Positions 1-6,078 of a stretch of 12,017 bases of DNA are shown piece after piece. This stretch comes from an uncultured Collinsella sp. (GTDB taxonomy: Bacteria > Actinomycetota > Coriobacteriia > Coriobacteriales > Coriobacteriaceae): positions 1 through 12,017 of the forward strand of contig CALBBA010000260.1 in assembly GCA_937926755.1 (NCBI GenBank), in the 5' to 3' direction. Each line of letters opens with the position of its first letter. Position 1 is the first letter of the stretch. Under the pieces are notes generated by a model. The model was given only the letters and a program-made list of their open reading frames with translations. It had not been told where the DNA came from and made no database searches. Both the position numbers and the translations under genes were made by a program.

Positions 1-468
1 CTTGGTGCACAGGGCACGGGCGATGGCGATGCGCTGCTGCTGACCACCCGAGAGATTCTGCGGATACTCACCGGCCTTATGCGCCATGCCGACGCGCTTG
101 AGCGCGGCGATGGCAATCTCGGTCGCCTCCTCCTTGCTTTTCTTTTGCAGCTTGATGGGCGCGAGCGTCAGGTTGCCCAACACCGTCATGTTGGGATACA
201 GGTTGAACTGCTGAAACACCATGGAACTATACTTGCGAGCCATCTCCAGGTGATTCTTTTTGGTGAGCGGTGTACCGTCAATGATGACCTCGCCCGACGT
301 GGGCTCCTCAAGATAATCGACGCAACGGATGAGCGTCGACTTGCCAGAGCCGGAAGGCCCGATCATTACGAGTTTCTCGCCGCGCTTGACGGTAAGGTTG
401 ATATCTTTGAGCACATGCAGATCGCCAAAGTACTTGTTGAGATGCTTGATCTCGATCATGTCTGCCAT
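1..468 (-). CDS. Polar amino-acid ABC transporter ATP-binding protein (GlnQ/HisP type), 3' part outside window
   Basis: The 156 visible residues are the N-terminal two thirds of an ABC ATPase that would power uptake of polar amino acids from the inner face of the membrane. Visible motifs are Walker A GPSGSGKST (residues 37-45), the Q-loop glutamine within FQQFNLYPNMT (about 85-95) and the signature LSGGQQQR (139-146). Walker B and the H-loop lie beyond the left edge. The spacing of Walker A and the signature, plus the phrase FQQFNLYPNMTVLGN, is typical of the GlnQ/HisP/ArtP subfamily (family knowledge). The chosen start is the ATG at 466-468, which has a purine-rich GGGAAGGGA ribosome binding site just upstream. 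A second ATG three codons in is less likely. No permease or binding-protein gene is visible, so the substrate cannot be assigned. The subfamily call is firm. Confidence 0.95.
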   Translation of the reverse strand, partial: MADMIEIKHLNKYFGDLHVLKDINLTVKRGEKLVMIGPSGSGKSTLIRCVDYLEEPTSGEVIIDGTPLTKKNHLEMARKYSSMVFQQFNLYPNMTVLGNLTLAPIKLQKKSKEEATEIAIAALKRVGMAHKAGEYPQNLSGGQQQRIAIARALCTK

Positions 469-503
469 GAATGTCCCTTCCCTGCGTTTACATGAGTTGA
501 ACT

Positions 504-509
504 ATTGTA
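504..509 (-). promoter_or_regulatory. Candidate -10 box for the ABC ATPase gene
   Basis: On the minus strand this reads TACAAT, one mismatch from the consensus, about 35 bases ahead of the ATPase start codon. I see no convincing -35 hexamer at 16-18 bases spacing, so this is a weak call. Confidence 0.25.
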
Positions 510-572
510 CGGAAAGAACCACGTTTCCGCAGCCCACACTACATTCCCGTAAAGAACCCGCAACCTTCCACC

Positions 573-643
573 TACTCATTGGGGACAGACTTAAATGAGT
601 ACCCGCTCATTGGGTGCTCATTTAAGCCTGTCCCCAATGAGTA
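573..643. repeat. Long inverted repeat, REP-like GGGGACAG/CTGTCCCC element
   Basis: Two 30-base arms (573-602 and 614-643) are reverse complements with only two mismatches, separated by an 11-base spacer. Each arm contains TCATTGGGGACAG followed by CTTAAATGAG. The spacer itself carries another CTCATTGGG fragment. A related element lies at 2505-2610. Such palindromes carrying TGTCCCC in intergenic DNA resemble REP/BIME-type elements that RAYT (IS200-like Y1) transposases mobilise, but no transposase gene is in the window. The element lies between the yqeY terminator and the ABC ATPase upstream region, so it could also act as an RNA hairpin on either strand. Confidence 0.8.
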
Positions 644-650
644 CCCAGCC

Positions 651-683
651 AAAAAAGGGGCGTGACCGCAATGGTCACGCCCC
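651..683 (-). terminator. Rho-independent terminator of the foldase-yqeY unit
   Basis: An 11-bp perfect stem (657-667 with 673-683, GGGGCGTGACC and its complement) closes a five-base loop. Read on the minus strand it is followed directly by six U residues (651-656). It starts about 30 bases downstream of the yqeY stop codon, so it is well placed to end that transcript. Confidence 0.93.
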
Positions 684-712
684 CTCAGCCTCAACTGTGT
701 ACCGCTCGGCCC

Positions 713-1156
713 CTACGCGAGGCGGGCTCCGACGATCTTTGCCGCGGCCGGCTTATCGAAGTTGCCGCCGGTGGCCTTGCCCAGAGCGCCCATGACCTGG
801 CCCATCTGCTTCTTGGACGTGGCGCCCAGCTCGGCGATAACCTGATCAATCAGGGCTTCGAGCTCCTCGCCCGAAACCTGCGCGGGCAGCAGGCTCTCCA
901 GAATCTTGACCTGCTCGGTCAGATTGTCGGTACGCTCTTGGTCGGTGCCGGCCTTGATGGACATCTCCAGCGTCTCGCTCGTCTGCTTAATCAGACGCTT
1001 GATCATACTGTTGACGTCTTCCTCGGTCACATCGCGGCGCTCGTTGACCTCGATATTCTTCACCTCGGCCTTAACCTGGCGAATGATGGACAGGCGAACC
1101 TTGTCCTTAGCCTTCATGGCCGCAATCATTTCCTTCTGCAGCTCTTCGTTGGTCAT
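713..1156 (-). CDS. yqeY: GatB/YqeY domain protein
   Basis: This encodes a 147-residue YqeY protein, the usual family length. YqeY corresponds to the C-terminal helical tail domain found in the GatB subunit of the Asp-tRNA(Asn)/Glu-tRNA(Gln) amidotransferase. As a stand-alone protein its role is not settled, although tRNA binding is often suggested. The sequence shows the family pattern throughout: an opening helix MTNEELQKEMIAAMKAKDK, then RLSIIRQVKAEVKNIEV, a KILESLLPAQVS segment and the closing GQVMGALGKATGG(N)FDKPAAAKIV. I chose the ATG at 1154-1156 over the longer frame to 1192 because GGAGG sits nine bases upstream of it. It lies 54 bases behind the parvulin gene on the same strand and shares its terminator at 651-683, so the two are probably co-transcribed. 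Confidence 0.95.
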   Translation of the reverse strand: MTNEELQKEMIAAMKAKDKVRLSIIRQVKAEVKNIEVNERRDVTEEDVNSMIKRLIKQTSETLEMSIKAGTDQERTDNLTEQVKILESLLPAQVSGEELEALIDQVIAELGATSKKQMGQVMGALGKATGGNFDKPAAAKIVGARLA

Positions 1157-1210
1157 CTGCAAATCCTCCTCAATAGTACGGGCGGCACTCACGCGAGCGC
1201 CGCCCCATGA

Positions 1211-2434
1211 TTACTTAGTCTTCGACGAATCGTCGGCCGAACTCTTGGTGACGCCCTTCAGGCTGACGTTGTACGGCACGTCCTTGGGCATGGGGTTAAC
1301 GGTGATGTCGGCGTCCTTCTTGTACTGCTCCAGCCACTCGCTGTACGCAGCGCTCTCTGCCTGCGTCTTCACCACGTTGGAAACGTACTTCTTGATGTCC
1401 TTGGGCACCTGCTTGATATCATCGACTTGGCTATCGACATGGAAGTAGTCGGTGCACTTGATGATGTGGTAACCATAGGTCGACTCGACGACGTCGCTCA
1501 CATCGCCCTTGTTGAGCCCCTCGAGCGCCTTCTGGTAGCTGTCGACGAAGGTGGTGAGCTTGTCCCAGCCCACATCGCCCTTCTTATCCTTGGAGCCGGT
1601 ATCGTCGGAGTACTGCTTCACAGCGTCCTCAAAGCTTAGCTCGCCGGAGCTAATCTTGTCCAGGCACTCCTGCGCCTTGGCCTTGGCGGCAGCTTTGTCC
1701 TCGTCGGAAGCGTCAGAATCGACCTTGATCAGGATATTCGACGAACGACGGGCATCGTTGTAGTTGGACAGGTTCTCATTGATGTAATCGACAATCTCGC
1801 TGTCCTTGGGCTTGCTGGTGGGTGCCGCGGCATCCTTGAGCTTCTGCTGCGCCAGGCTCTCCTTGAGCGAATCCTTGTAGGTGTCCTCGGTGTAGCCGTA
1901 GGTCTTAAGCGTCTTCTTAAAGGTCTTGGCGCCACCGGACCTCTTGCAGGCGTCCTTCCAGGCCTTCTCGACCTCCTCGTCCGAGACGGTCACGCCGTTT
2001 TCCTTCTGCGCCTGTTGAAGCAGAATCTGCTGCGTGTAGGAGTCGATGAGCTGCTTGCGGTACTTTTTGGGCGTGAGATCGTTGTTGACCAGGTACTGCG
2101 CCCAGTCCTTGTCCTTAGTGTAGCCATGGGATGTGCGCATGCTCATGATCTGCTTGGTCACGGTGTCCTCGGTGAGGTTGGTGCCATTGATGGTAGCAGC
2201 CACGCCACCAGTGAGCTTATAGCCCGAGCTGGCGCTTTCAGTCTGTGACATCAGGCCGGAGCACGCCATGGCCGAGACGGAAAGCAGCATTGCCAGCACG
2301 CCGATGACCACTAGGACGATCTTGGCAGTCTTGGACACATAGGTCTTGCGCCGCTTCTGACGAGAGCTGGAGGCGGCGCGAGCCTGTTGCTCGGGCGTCG
2401 GTGCGGCCTCGGGGTTCTTTTTTTTATTTGCCAT
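1211..2434 (-). CDS. Membrane-anchored parvulin-type peptidyl-prolyl isomerase (PrsA/SurA-like foldase)
   Basis: This 407-residue protein has a 36-residue basic cytoplasmic N-terminus and one hydrophobic segment at about 37-59. A SurA/PrsA-type helical N-domain follows (about 78-210), then a parvulin rotamase domain (about 228-327) and a hydrophilic Ser/Lys-rich tail. Extracytoplasmic foldases of this class help exported proteins fold. Family marks are SGELSFEDAVKQYSDD, GDVGW and STYGYHIIKC. The C-terminal parvulin histidine is present (H323), but the first one, normally in an ASHIL-type motif, is Asn233 (SSNILI). A cysteine in SAMACSG (C58) sits just past the hydrophobic core, but the context is a poor lipobox and the N-tail is long, so a signal anchor is more likely than a lipoprotein. 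The ATG start has AAAGG about eight bases upstream. Confidence 0.9.
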   Translation of the reverse strand: MANKKKNPEAAPTPEQQARAASSSRQKRRKTYVSKTAKIVLVVIGVLAMLLSVSAMACSGLMSQTESASSGYKLTGGVAATINGTNLTEDTVTKQIMSMRTSHGYTKDKDWAQYLVNNDLTPKKYRKQLIDSYTQQILLQQAQKENGVTVSDEEVEKAWKDACKRSGGAKTFKKTLKTYGYTEDTYKDSLKESLAQQKLKDAAAPTSKPKDSEIVDYINENLSNYNDARRSSNILIKVDSDASDEDKAAAKAKAQECLDKISSGELSFEDAVKQYSDDTGSKDKKGDVGWDKLTTFVDSYQKALEGLNKGDVSDVVESTYGYHIIKCTDYFHVDSQVDDIKQVPKDIKKYVSNVVKTQAESAAYSEWLEQYKKDADITVNPMPKDVPYNVSLKGVTKSSADDSSKTK

Positions 2435-2470
2435 GTTTGGCCTTTCGCATCACGAATCGAACAAACGCCA

Positions 2471-2481
2471 TTGTGTCACAA
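2471..2481. promoter_or_regulatory. Small inverted repeat upstream of the foldase gene
   Basis: TTGTG-T-CACAA is a perfect 5-bp inverted repeat with a one-base centre, 36 bases before the foldase start codon. It is operator-like in position and form. It is short, no regulator can be named, and no clear -35/-10 pair is visible beside it. Confidence 0.2.
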
Positions 2482-2504
2482 CGCAGCCCCGCGGCACACC
2501 TGGT

Positions 2505-2610
2505 ACATGGGGGACAGGTTAATCTGCACCATTTTGGTGCAAAGGGGACCGCTCTGGCAGACGGCAATTAGGGACGTTCCTTTTCTGCCGGTAGTTTGGG
2601 ACAGTCCCCA
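2505..2610. repeat. Composite REP-like palindromic element with GGGGACAG motifs
   Basis: This intergenic stretch between the foldase and EIIA genes is packed with short palindromes. GGGGGACAGGTTAA begins it (2509-2522). GCACC-ATTTT-GGTGC forms a hairpin at 2525-2539, followed by AAAGGGGACC. CGGCA...TGCCG (2562-2590) encloses the near-palindrome AGGGACGTTCCT, and GGGAC-A-GTCCC lies at 2598-2608. Read on the minus strand it runs from GGGGACTGTCCC to CTGTCCCCC, so its two ends carry the same motif in opposite orientation. The motif is shared with the element at 573-643, which supports a mobile or repeated family (REP-like) over a one-off regulatory site. It covers most of the space available for the foldase promoter. 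Confidence 0.65.
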
Positions 2611-2620
2611 AGTGCCGACC

Positions 2621-3088
2621 CTAAAAGTGGCGGCGGATGGCGTCGACCATGCCTTGGGGCGTGGTCTGGCCAAGCGCATCGGCCGCAGCGTCGGCGTCCA
2701 TAAAGATATTCATGAGCGCCTGAAGTGCCTCGACCTGGCCGCCCGGCTCGGCAATGCCCAGGTTGATGACGATCTGCGCCGGCACCGGGGCGCCCATGCC
2801 CGCCATCGCGTTGAACGTCACAGGTGCGGCGGGCTTTACCACCGCGATATAGGGCTTGGCCACAAACCCCGGATCGGTATGCGGAATGGCGATGTTTGCC
2901 GCCGGCATAGCAAGACCCGTGGGATAGGCGTCCTCGCGCGTGCGGACGGCATCGAGCCAACCGGATGTAATGTAGCCGCGCGGGGCAAGCTCACCCTCGA
3001 GGCGCGCAAACACCTCACCCGGCGTCGCACACTCCCAATCAAAAAACACCAGCTCAGGCGAGAATAGCATCTCGGCGTTATCCGCCAT
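2621..3088 (-). CDS. PTS sugar transporter subunit IIA (fructose/galactitol-type, EIIA-2 fold)
   Basis: This 155-residue protein matches the single-domain EIIA of the fructose/mannitol/galactitol superfamily. It carries phosphate from HPr to an EIIB partner during sugar uptake. The phosphoacceptor region is seen as GLAMPAANIAIPHTDPG, with His70 as the active-site histidine. The C-terminal part, IVINLGIAEPGGQVEALQALMNIF, is also typical of the fold, closest in feel to GatA-type proteins. The ATG at 3086-3088 has GGAGG at ideal distance, so I prefer it to the longer open frame reaching 3202. No EIIB or EIIC gene is within the window on either side, so it is an orphan here. It may serve a transporter elsewhere or have a regulatory role. 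The PIN toxin gene ends 65 bases upstream. Confidence 0.9.
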   Translation of the reverse strand: MADNAEMLFSPELVFFDWECATPGEVFARLEGELAPRGYITSGWLDAVRTREDAYPTGLAMPAANIAIPHTDPGFVAKPYIAVVKPAAPVTFNAMAGMGAPVPAQIVINLGIAEPGGQVEALQALMNIFMDADAAADALGQTTPQGMVDAIRRHF

Positions 3089-3153
3089 ACCGTCCTCCAA
3101 AGTTGCATGAGGTTCACAATGCCCCATATGATAGCGAAACGAGACAGGCAAGG

Positions 3154-3621
3154 TTAGTTTAGGATCCCAATCATATCGAGTGCGCGGGCAGGCGTCAGGC
3201 AAACTTCGGGCATCTCCTCCAGCATGCGCCGGTCGCTCGTGACTACGTAGTCAACGTCTGCCGTCTCGCCGGAGGCGATGATGAGGTTGTCTTCAAGATC
3301 CGGCATGCGCTTGCCAAGCATGCGCGCCATCTCGCACTCTGCCAACGAAAGCGGAGAGGCGGTTGCCACCTGCATCATGTGCTCAATGCAGGCCCATGAC
3401 GCCGAGGCAAACGACACGTTCATCCCATTCACGTTCCGCCGGGCTAGACGCCGAGGCAAAAGATAGAATACATCCTTTGCCGTCGTTGGCGCATACAGAA
3501 GGTCGATCTTTCCTGCCTCGGCCAGTTCAACCAATCTTCTCGCTTCGTCGAACGCCCCCTCTTGCAGGTAATAATCGAGCCAAACGTTCGTATCTACCAA
3601 GAGATGCTTTGCCTCAATCAT
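3154..3621 (-). CDS. PIN-domain ribonuclease toxin (VapC-like)
   Basis: From the ATG at 3619-3621 this is a 155-residue PIN domain, the length of a free-standing VapC-type toxin. Such toxins are metal-dependent endoribonucleases that cut RNA when the antitoxin is lost. The acidic residues expected around the Mg site are visible: the N-terminal LLVDTNVWLDYY (Asp10), then PDLEDNLIIASG (Asp108/Glu110/Asp111) and the closing VVTSDRRM (Asp130). The start codon overlaps the stop of the upstream gene as TGATG, a one-base overlap typical of toxin-antitoxin pairs with translational coupling. A TTG two codons earlier is possible. The partner is RelB/DinJ-like rather than a VapB, so this is a mixed pair. 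Confidence 0.88.
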   Translation of the reverse strand: MIEAKHLLVDTNVWLDYYLQEGAFDEARRLVELAEAGKIDLLYAPTTAKDVFYLLPRRLARRNVNGMNVSFASASWACIEHMMQVATASPLSLAECEMARMLGKRMPDLEDNLIIASGETADVDYVVTSDRRMLEEMPEVCLTPARALDMIGILN

Positions 3622-3920
3622 CAGCAATTCGCCTCGATGTCGGCAATCATCGCATCATACATATCATCCCGTACGGCATCCCAGTCTTCCGCCGAAGATT
3701 CGGCCGGTGCAAAATCCGACGCGCTCAGCCCCAACGAAGAAAAAGCCAGGCCACTTCCCTGCTCGGCCAGACTCTCCGCACGGGATGCCTCGCGCTTATC
3801 CGCTACCATAAATCCCGGCAACGTTTGATGCTCGACGAGATAGGCCCAAAGCGCACGAATGGCATCGCTCGGCCCCAATCCATTGCGAGTGAGGACCGCA
3901 TCGCCACCAGCTTTGAGCAT
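3621..3920 (-). CDS. RelB/DinJ-like antitoxin, apparently 5'-truncated
   Basis: The 99-residue frame starts MLKAGGDAVLTRNGLGPSDAIRALW and continues with HQTLPGF. This matches the ribbon-helix-helix region of RelB/DinJ antitoxins (helix A, then GL-x-PSDAIR, then LPF). The rest is acidic and low in complexity, as expected for a toxin-wrapping tail. RelB family members normally have about a dozen residues before LK that form the DNA-binding strand. Here the frame continues upstream without any ATG/GTG/TTG to an in-frame TAG, and the upstream residues do not resemble that strand. The protein is either made short from the ATG at 3918-3920, with no clear ribosome binding site, or is a remnant. Its stop overlaps the PIN toxin start. 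It may still bind the toxin while being unable to repress its own promoter (inference). Confidence 0.7.
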   Translation of the reverse strand: MLKAGGDAVLTRNGLGPSDAIRALWAYLVEHQTLPGFMVADKREASRAESLAEQGSGLAFSSLGLSASDFAPAESSAEDWDAVRDDMYDAMIADIEANC

Positions 3921-3921
3921 A

Positions 3922-3948
3922 GGGTAGTGTCGAGAAAGTTGGTGTAGC
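3922..3948. mobile_element. Possible insertion-sequence end at the break in the antitoxin gene
   Basis: The plus-strand sequence GGGTAGTGTCGAGAAAGTT followed by GGTGTAGC begins directly where antitoxin homology stops. From memory it resembles terminal inverted repeats of IS256/mutator-type elements, which often contain GTGTCGAGAAAGTT-like cores. No matching second end and no transposase are visible in the window, so at most it is a solo end or remnant. This is a weak call based on pattern and position. Confidence 0.22.
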
Positions 3949-4033
3949 GCCCGATCCGAAGCGAGTCGGCCTGGCGTCCAAGAATCTAGAATACGATTGA
4001 TGCCCTATGCCGCCGACCGGCATATGAAAGCCA

Positions 4034-4065
4034 GCGGGCCAAAAGCCCCATGGCTTCTAGCCCGC
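4034..4065 (-). terminator. Hairpin downstream of the SPFH cluster, possible terminator
   Basis: GCGGGC-C-A-A-AAGCC pairs with GGCTTCTAGCCCGC across the loop CCAT (12 of 14 positions, with a wobble at one of the others). It lies about 50 bases beyond the stop of the last gene of the five-gene unit. The sequence after it on the minus strand, TGGCTTTC, has no real U-run, so it may stall or protect RNA rather than terminate on its own. Confidence 0.4.
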
Positions 4066-4066
4066 A

Positions 4067-4082
4067 GAAACATCGATGTTTC
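4067..4082. repeat. 16-bp perfect palindrome
   Basis: GAAACATCGATGTTTC is its own reverse complement. It abuts the hairpin at 4034-4065 and sits in the gap after the small acidic-protein gene. It could be a dimeric protein site or part of the 3' end structure of the cluster transcript. No regulator is suggested by the sequence. Confidence 0.45.
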
Positions 4083-4115
4083 CAAATGATCGTAGCTTGT
4101 GCTTCAAGCGCTTTT

Positions 4116-4307
4116 CTACGCTACCGGCGGATGCAAATCCCAATCGGGAAAGCAGTTTGCGAAGCCCGTGAGATTTTGGGTCAAAACATTGTTCTCAGCT
4201 TGCTTCAGTCGCTCGTCCTCTTCAAACAGACTATCGAGCTCGCTCAATGCATCGAGGTCCTGCATTGCAGCATCGTTATGGTCGAAATCAGTCACTTCAT
4301 CAGCCAT
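4116..4307 (-). CDS. Small acidic protein, unknown function, last gene of the SPFH cluster
   Basis: I do not recognise this 63-residue protein. It opens MADEVTDFDHNDAAMQDLDALSELDSLFEED, strongly acidic and helical. It ends in a short, more ordered-looking tail, FANCFPDWDLHPPVA. The ATG at 4305-4307 is preferred over the one at 4325 because GGAG lies eight bases before it. It follows the large coiled-coil gene by 43 bases on the same strand and would be translated from the same message. The DWDL-x-PP tail looks like a short linear motif rather than a random end, which suggests a peptide that docks onto a partner (inference). Nothing in the sequence points to secretion. Confidence 0.65.
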   Translation of the reverse strand: MADEVTDFDHNDAAMQDLDALSELDSLFEEDERLKQAENNVLTQNLTGFANCFPDWDLHPPVA

Positions 4308-4350
4308 CTTTTTCACTCCATTCATGGATTATCGAGACAAATCCTACCGG

Positions 4351-6006
4351 CTAGGCAACCTTTTCAAGCTTAAGCAGGTCGCTGCGCTCGGCCGCAGCTT
4401 CCTTCGCGCTCTTCCACTGATTAAGCGCCAGATCGATCTCGGAACAGCCTTCCTGGATGCGTTTGGAGTATTTGGCCTCAATCTCTTCTGCCTCCGTAGC
4501 GCGCTGCTTGCCCGAGAGGCTCGTCTTTACTAGACAATAGCCAGCCCCCGCAAGAAGCAGAATGCCAATAACCTGGTTTACAAACGCAAAGAAAGCTACT
4601 CCCAAAACAGCGAGGACAACGGCCGCTATCTTGTGGCTCTTGTTGCCCTTCGCAACCTTGACATCAAGCTCAGCGAGCTCCTTTTTCTTCTCTTCACCGA
4701 CATAGCGAACATAATCGCCGCGCAGCGCATTACCCTCATCGCCGGTAACCGCCCTGCTTGTCCATCCGTCGAAGTCAAGGGTGATCGCCTGCGGAAATTC
4801 GGGGATGTCGCTCTTGCGATACCGGTTGAAACCACCGTTGATATAGGAACCCAAAAACTGAATCGCGGTCTTCTTCTTATGCACATCCACAGACGCACTC
4901 TGGTCGCGCATCGAGCGTGTCATCTGGTCGATGATGTTCATCGTCTGCTGACGCTTCTCATCGCGGCGACGATTGACGAGCTCTCGGGCGCGCTCCACGT
5001 CTCCGCCAAATGCCTTGACCGCAAGAAGATACTCCTCCTGGCGGCGCAAATTTCGCTCCTTGGAGTCATCGGAGTTAACGAGCTCCATCAAATGCCTGTC
5101 AACCTGCTCGGCAAGCGTCCTCTCGTCAACATCAGAAGCCTTGAGGTCGGCGAAGTCATTGGAGATGCTCTCGATTGCCTCGACTTTTCCGAGATACTTA
5201 TTGATGTAGTCAAACTCCTTGACCACCACCTTGAGCGCCGGATATCTCGAACTCATATCCTCCTCGTAGCCGGTAAAGTACTCCGCCCATGACTCTGACT
5301 GCTCATTCTCGAACTCAGGGCTCTGATTTCTGATCTGCTCGATCCAGCCCGCCATATAGTCGTCGCACAGGTGCTTTTCGTCGGTTCCAAAGATGCCGTT
5401 GATATAGGCATCGATGTAGACCATCGCATCGGCATCGATGCGGGCGGCGTTTTGCGTCGAGAAGTAGCGCGCTAACCATTCGTAGCACGTAGCCGTGCGG
5501 TTATTACGTCTGCAGATCAGAGCCATCGCAAGCGACGTGTGCTCGTTGTCACGTTTGACAGCCTCGCGTATTGCGCGCTCTGCAAGATCTCGGTTGTTGT
5601 TGATCCATGCCGCAAGGGCAACCAGGACAGGTGCCAGCCAGTAGTCCGGGGTAGAGATCATTAACTCCTCGGAGACCGTCGAAATCGTCGCCTTGCGCAC
5701 GAGCGCCGCATCGGTTGCCTGGAGAATACCGACCATGGTGTTTCGAACCACTGAGTAGTTGCCGAACTTTTTGTCCATCTCCTGCCGGACGCTCACGAGC
5801 TCCGTAGTCGCCTGCTCAAGTGCGGCGGTACGACGCTGCTCGAGCATCATCTCGAGAAAGTCCTTTCGGAGCTTTTTAAGGTCCTTCCGCACTTCCTCCA
5901 TTTGCGATTCGACCTTATCGACCTTCGTGGTCATCTGGTCAACTTTTGTTCCAATAGCGGCGATCCTGCGCTCGATAAGGACAGTATCTACTCCCGAATC
6001 ACTCAT
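4351..6006 (-). CDS. Large coiled-coil protein with C-terminal membrane hairpin, unknown function
   Basis: I do not recognise the family of this 551-residue protein. Residues about 8-80 are a heptad-rich coiled coil (KVDQMTTKVDKVESQMEEV, then RKDLKKLRKDF). A long mostly alpha-helical middle part (about 100-440) follows, with WLAPVLVALAAWINNNRDLAERAIREA recalling TPR/helical-repeat packing. Two adjacent hydrophobic helices (about 459-477 and 479-495) carry a very short turn, and the protein closes with a charged helical tail. Both ends would lie in the cytoplasm. I start at the ATG at 6004-6006, which has AAAGGTGG six bases upstream; a GTG three codons earlier is less likely. It is the fourth gene of the cluster, 72 bases behind the zinc-ribbon gene. 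A scaffold at the membrane working with the SPFH protein is plausible but unproven. Confidence 0.85.
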   Translation of the reverse strand: MSDSGVDTVLIERRIAAIGTKVDQMTTKVDKVESQMEEVRKDLKKLRKDFLEMMLEQRRTAALEQATTELVSVRQEMDKKFGNYSVVRNTMVGILQATDAALVRKATISTVSEELMISTPDYWLAPVLVALAAWINNNRDLAERAIREAVKRDNEHTSLAMALICRRNNRTATCYEWLARYFSTQNAARIDADAMVYIDAYINGIFGTDEKHLCDDYMAGWIEQIRNQSPEFENEQSESWAEYFTGYEEDMSSRYPALKVVVKEFDYINKYLGKVEAIESISNDFADLKASDVDERTLAEQVDRHLMELVNSDDSKERNLRRQEEYLLAVKAFGGDVERARELVNRRRDEKRQQTMNIIDQMTRSMRDQSASVDVHKKKTAIQFLGSYINGGFNRYRKSDIPEFPQAITLDFDGWTSRAVTGDEGNALRGDYVRYVGEEKKKELAELDVKVAKGNKSHKIAAVVLAVLGVAFFAFVNQVIGILLLAGAGYCLVKTSLSGKQRATEAEEIEAKYSKRIQEGCSEIDLALNQWKSAKEAAAERSDLLKLEKVA

Positions 6007-6078
6007 CTGTACCACCTTTCAGTTTGCACTGTTTAGATCATCCAATAGCTTTAAGCGAGTAAGCGCCCGCCATCTGCT

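Noticed and set aside
2387..3067. 226-codon plus-strand open frame across the REP-like element and EIIA gene
   Set aside because: It crosses an intergenic repeat and the antisense of a firmly assigned EIIA; sequence is Arg/His-rich and not protein-like.
3949..4033. A short plus-strand peptide frame ending near 3999 as the tail of a lost gene
   Set aside because: Only about two dozen codons, no recognisable motif, and an in-frame stop just upstream.
4633..5292. 219-codon plus-strand open frame inside the coiled-coil gene
   Set aside because: Mirror of the highly helical minus-strand protein (Leu/Ile/Val-rich from complementing Lys/Glu codons); no start signal.
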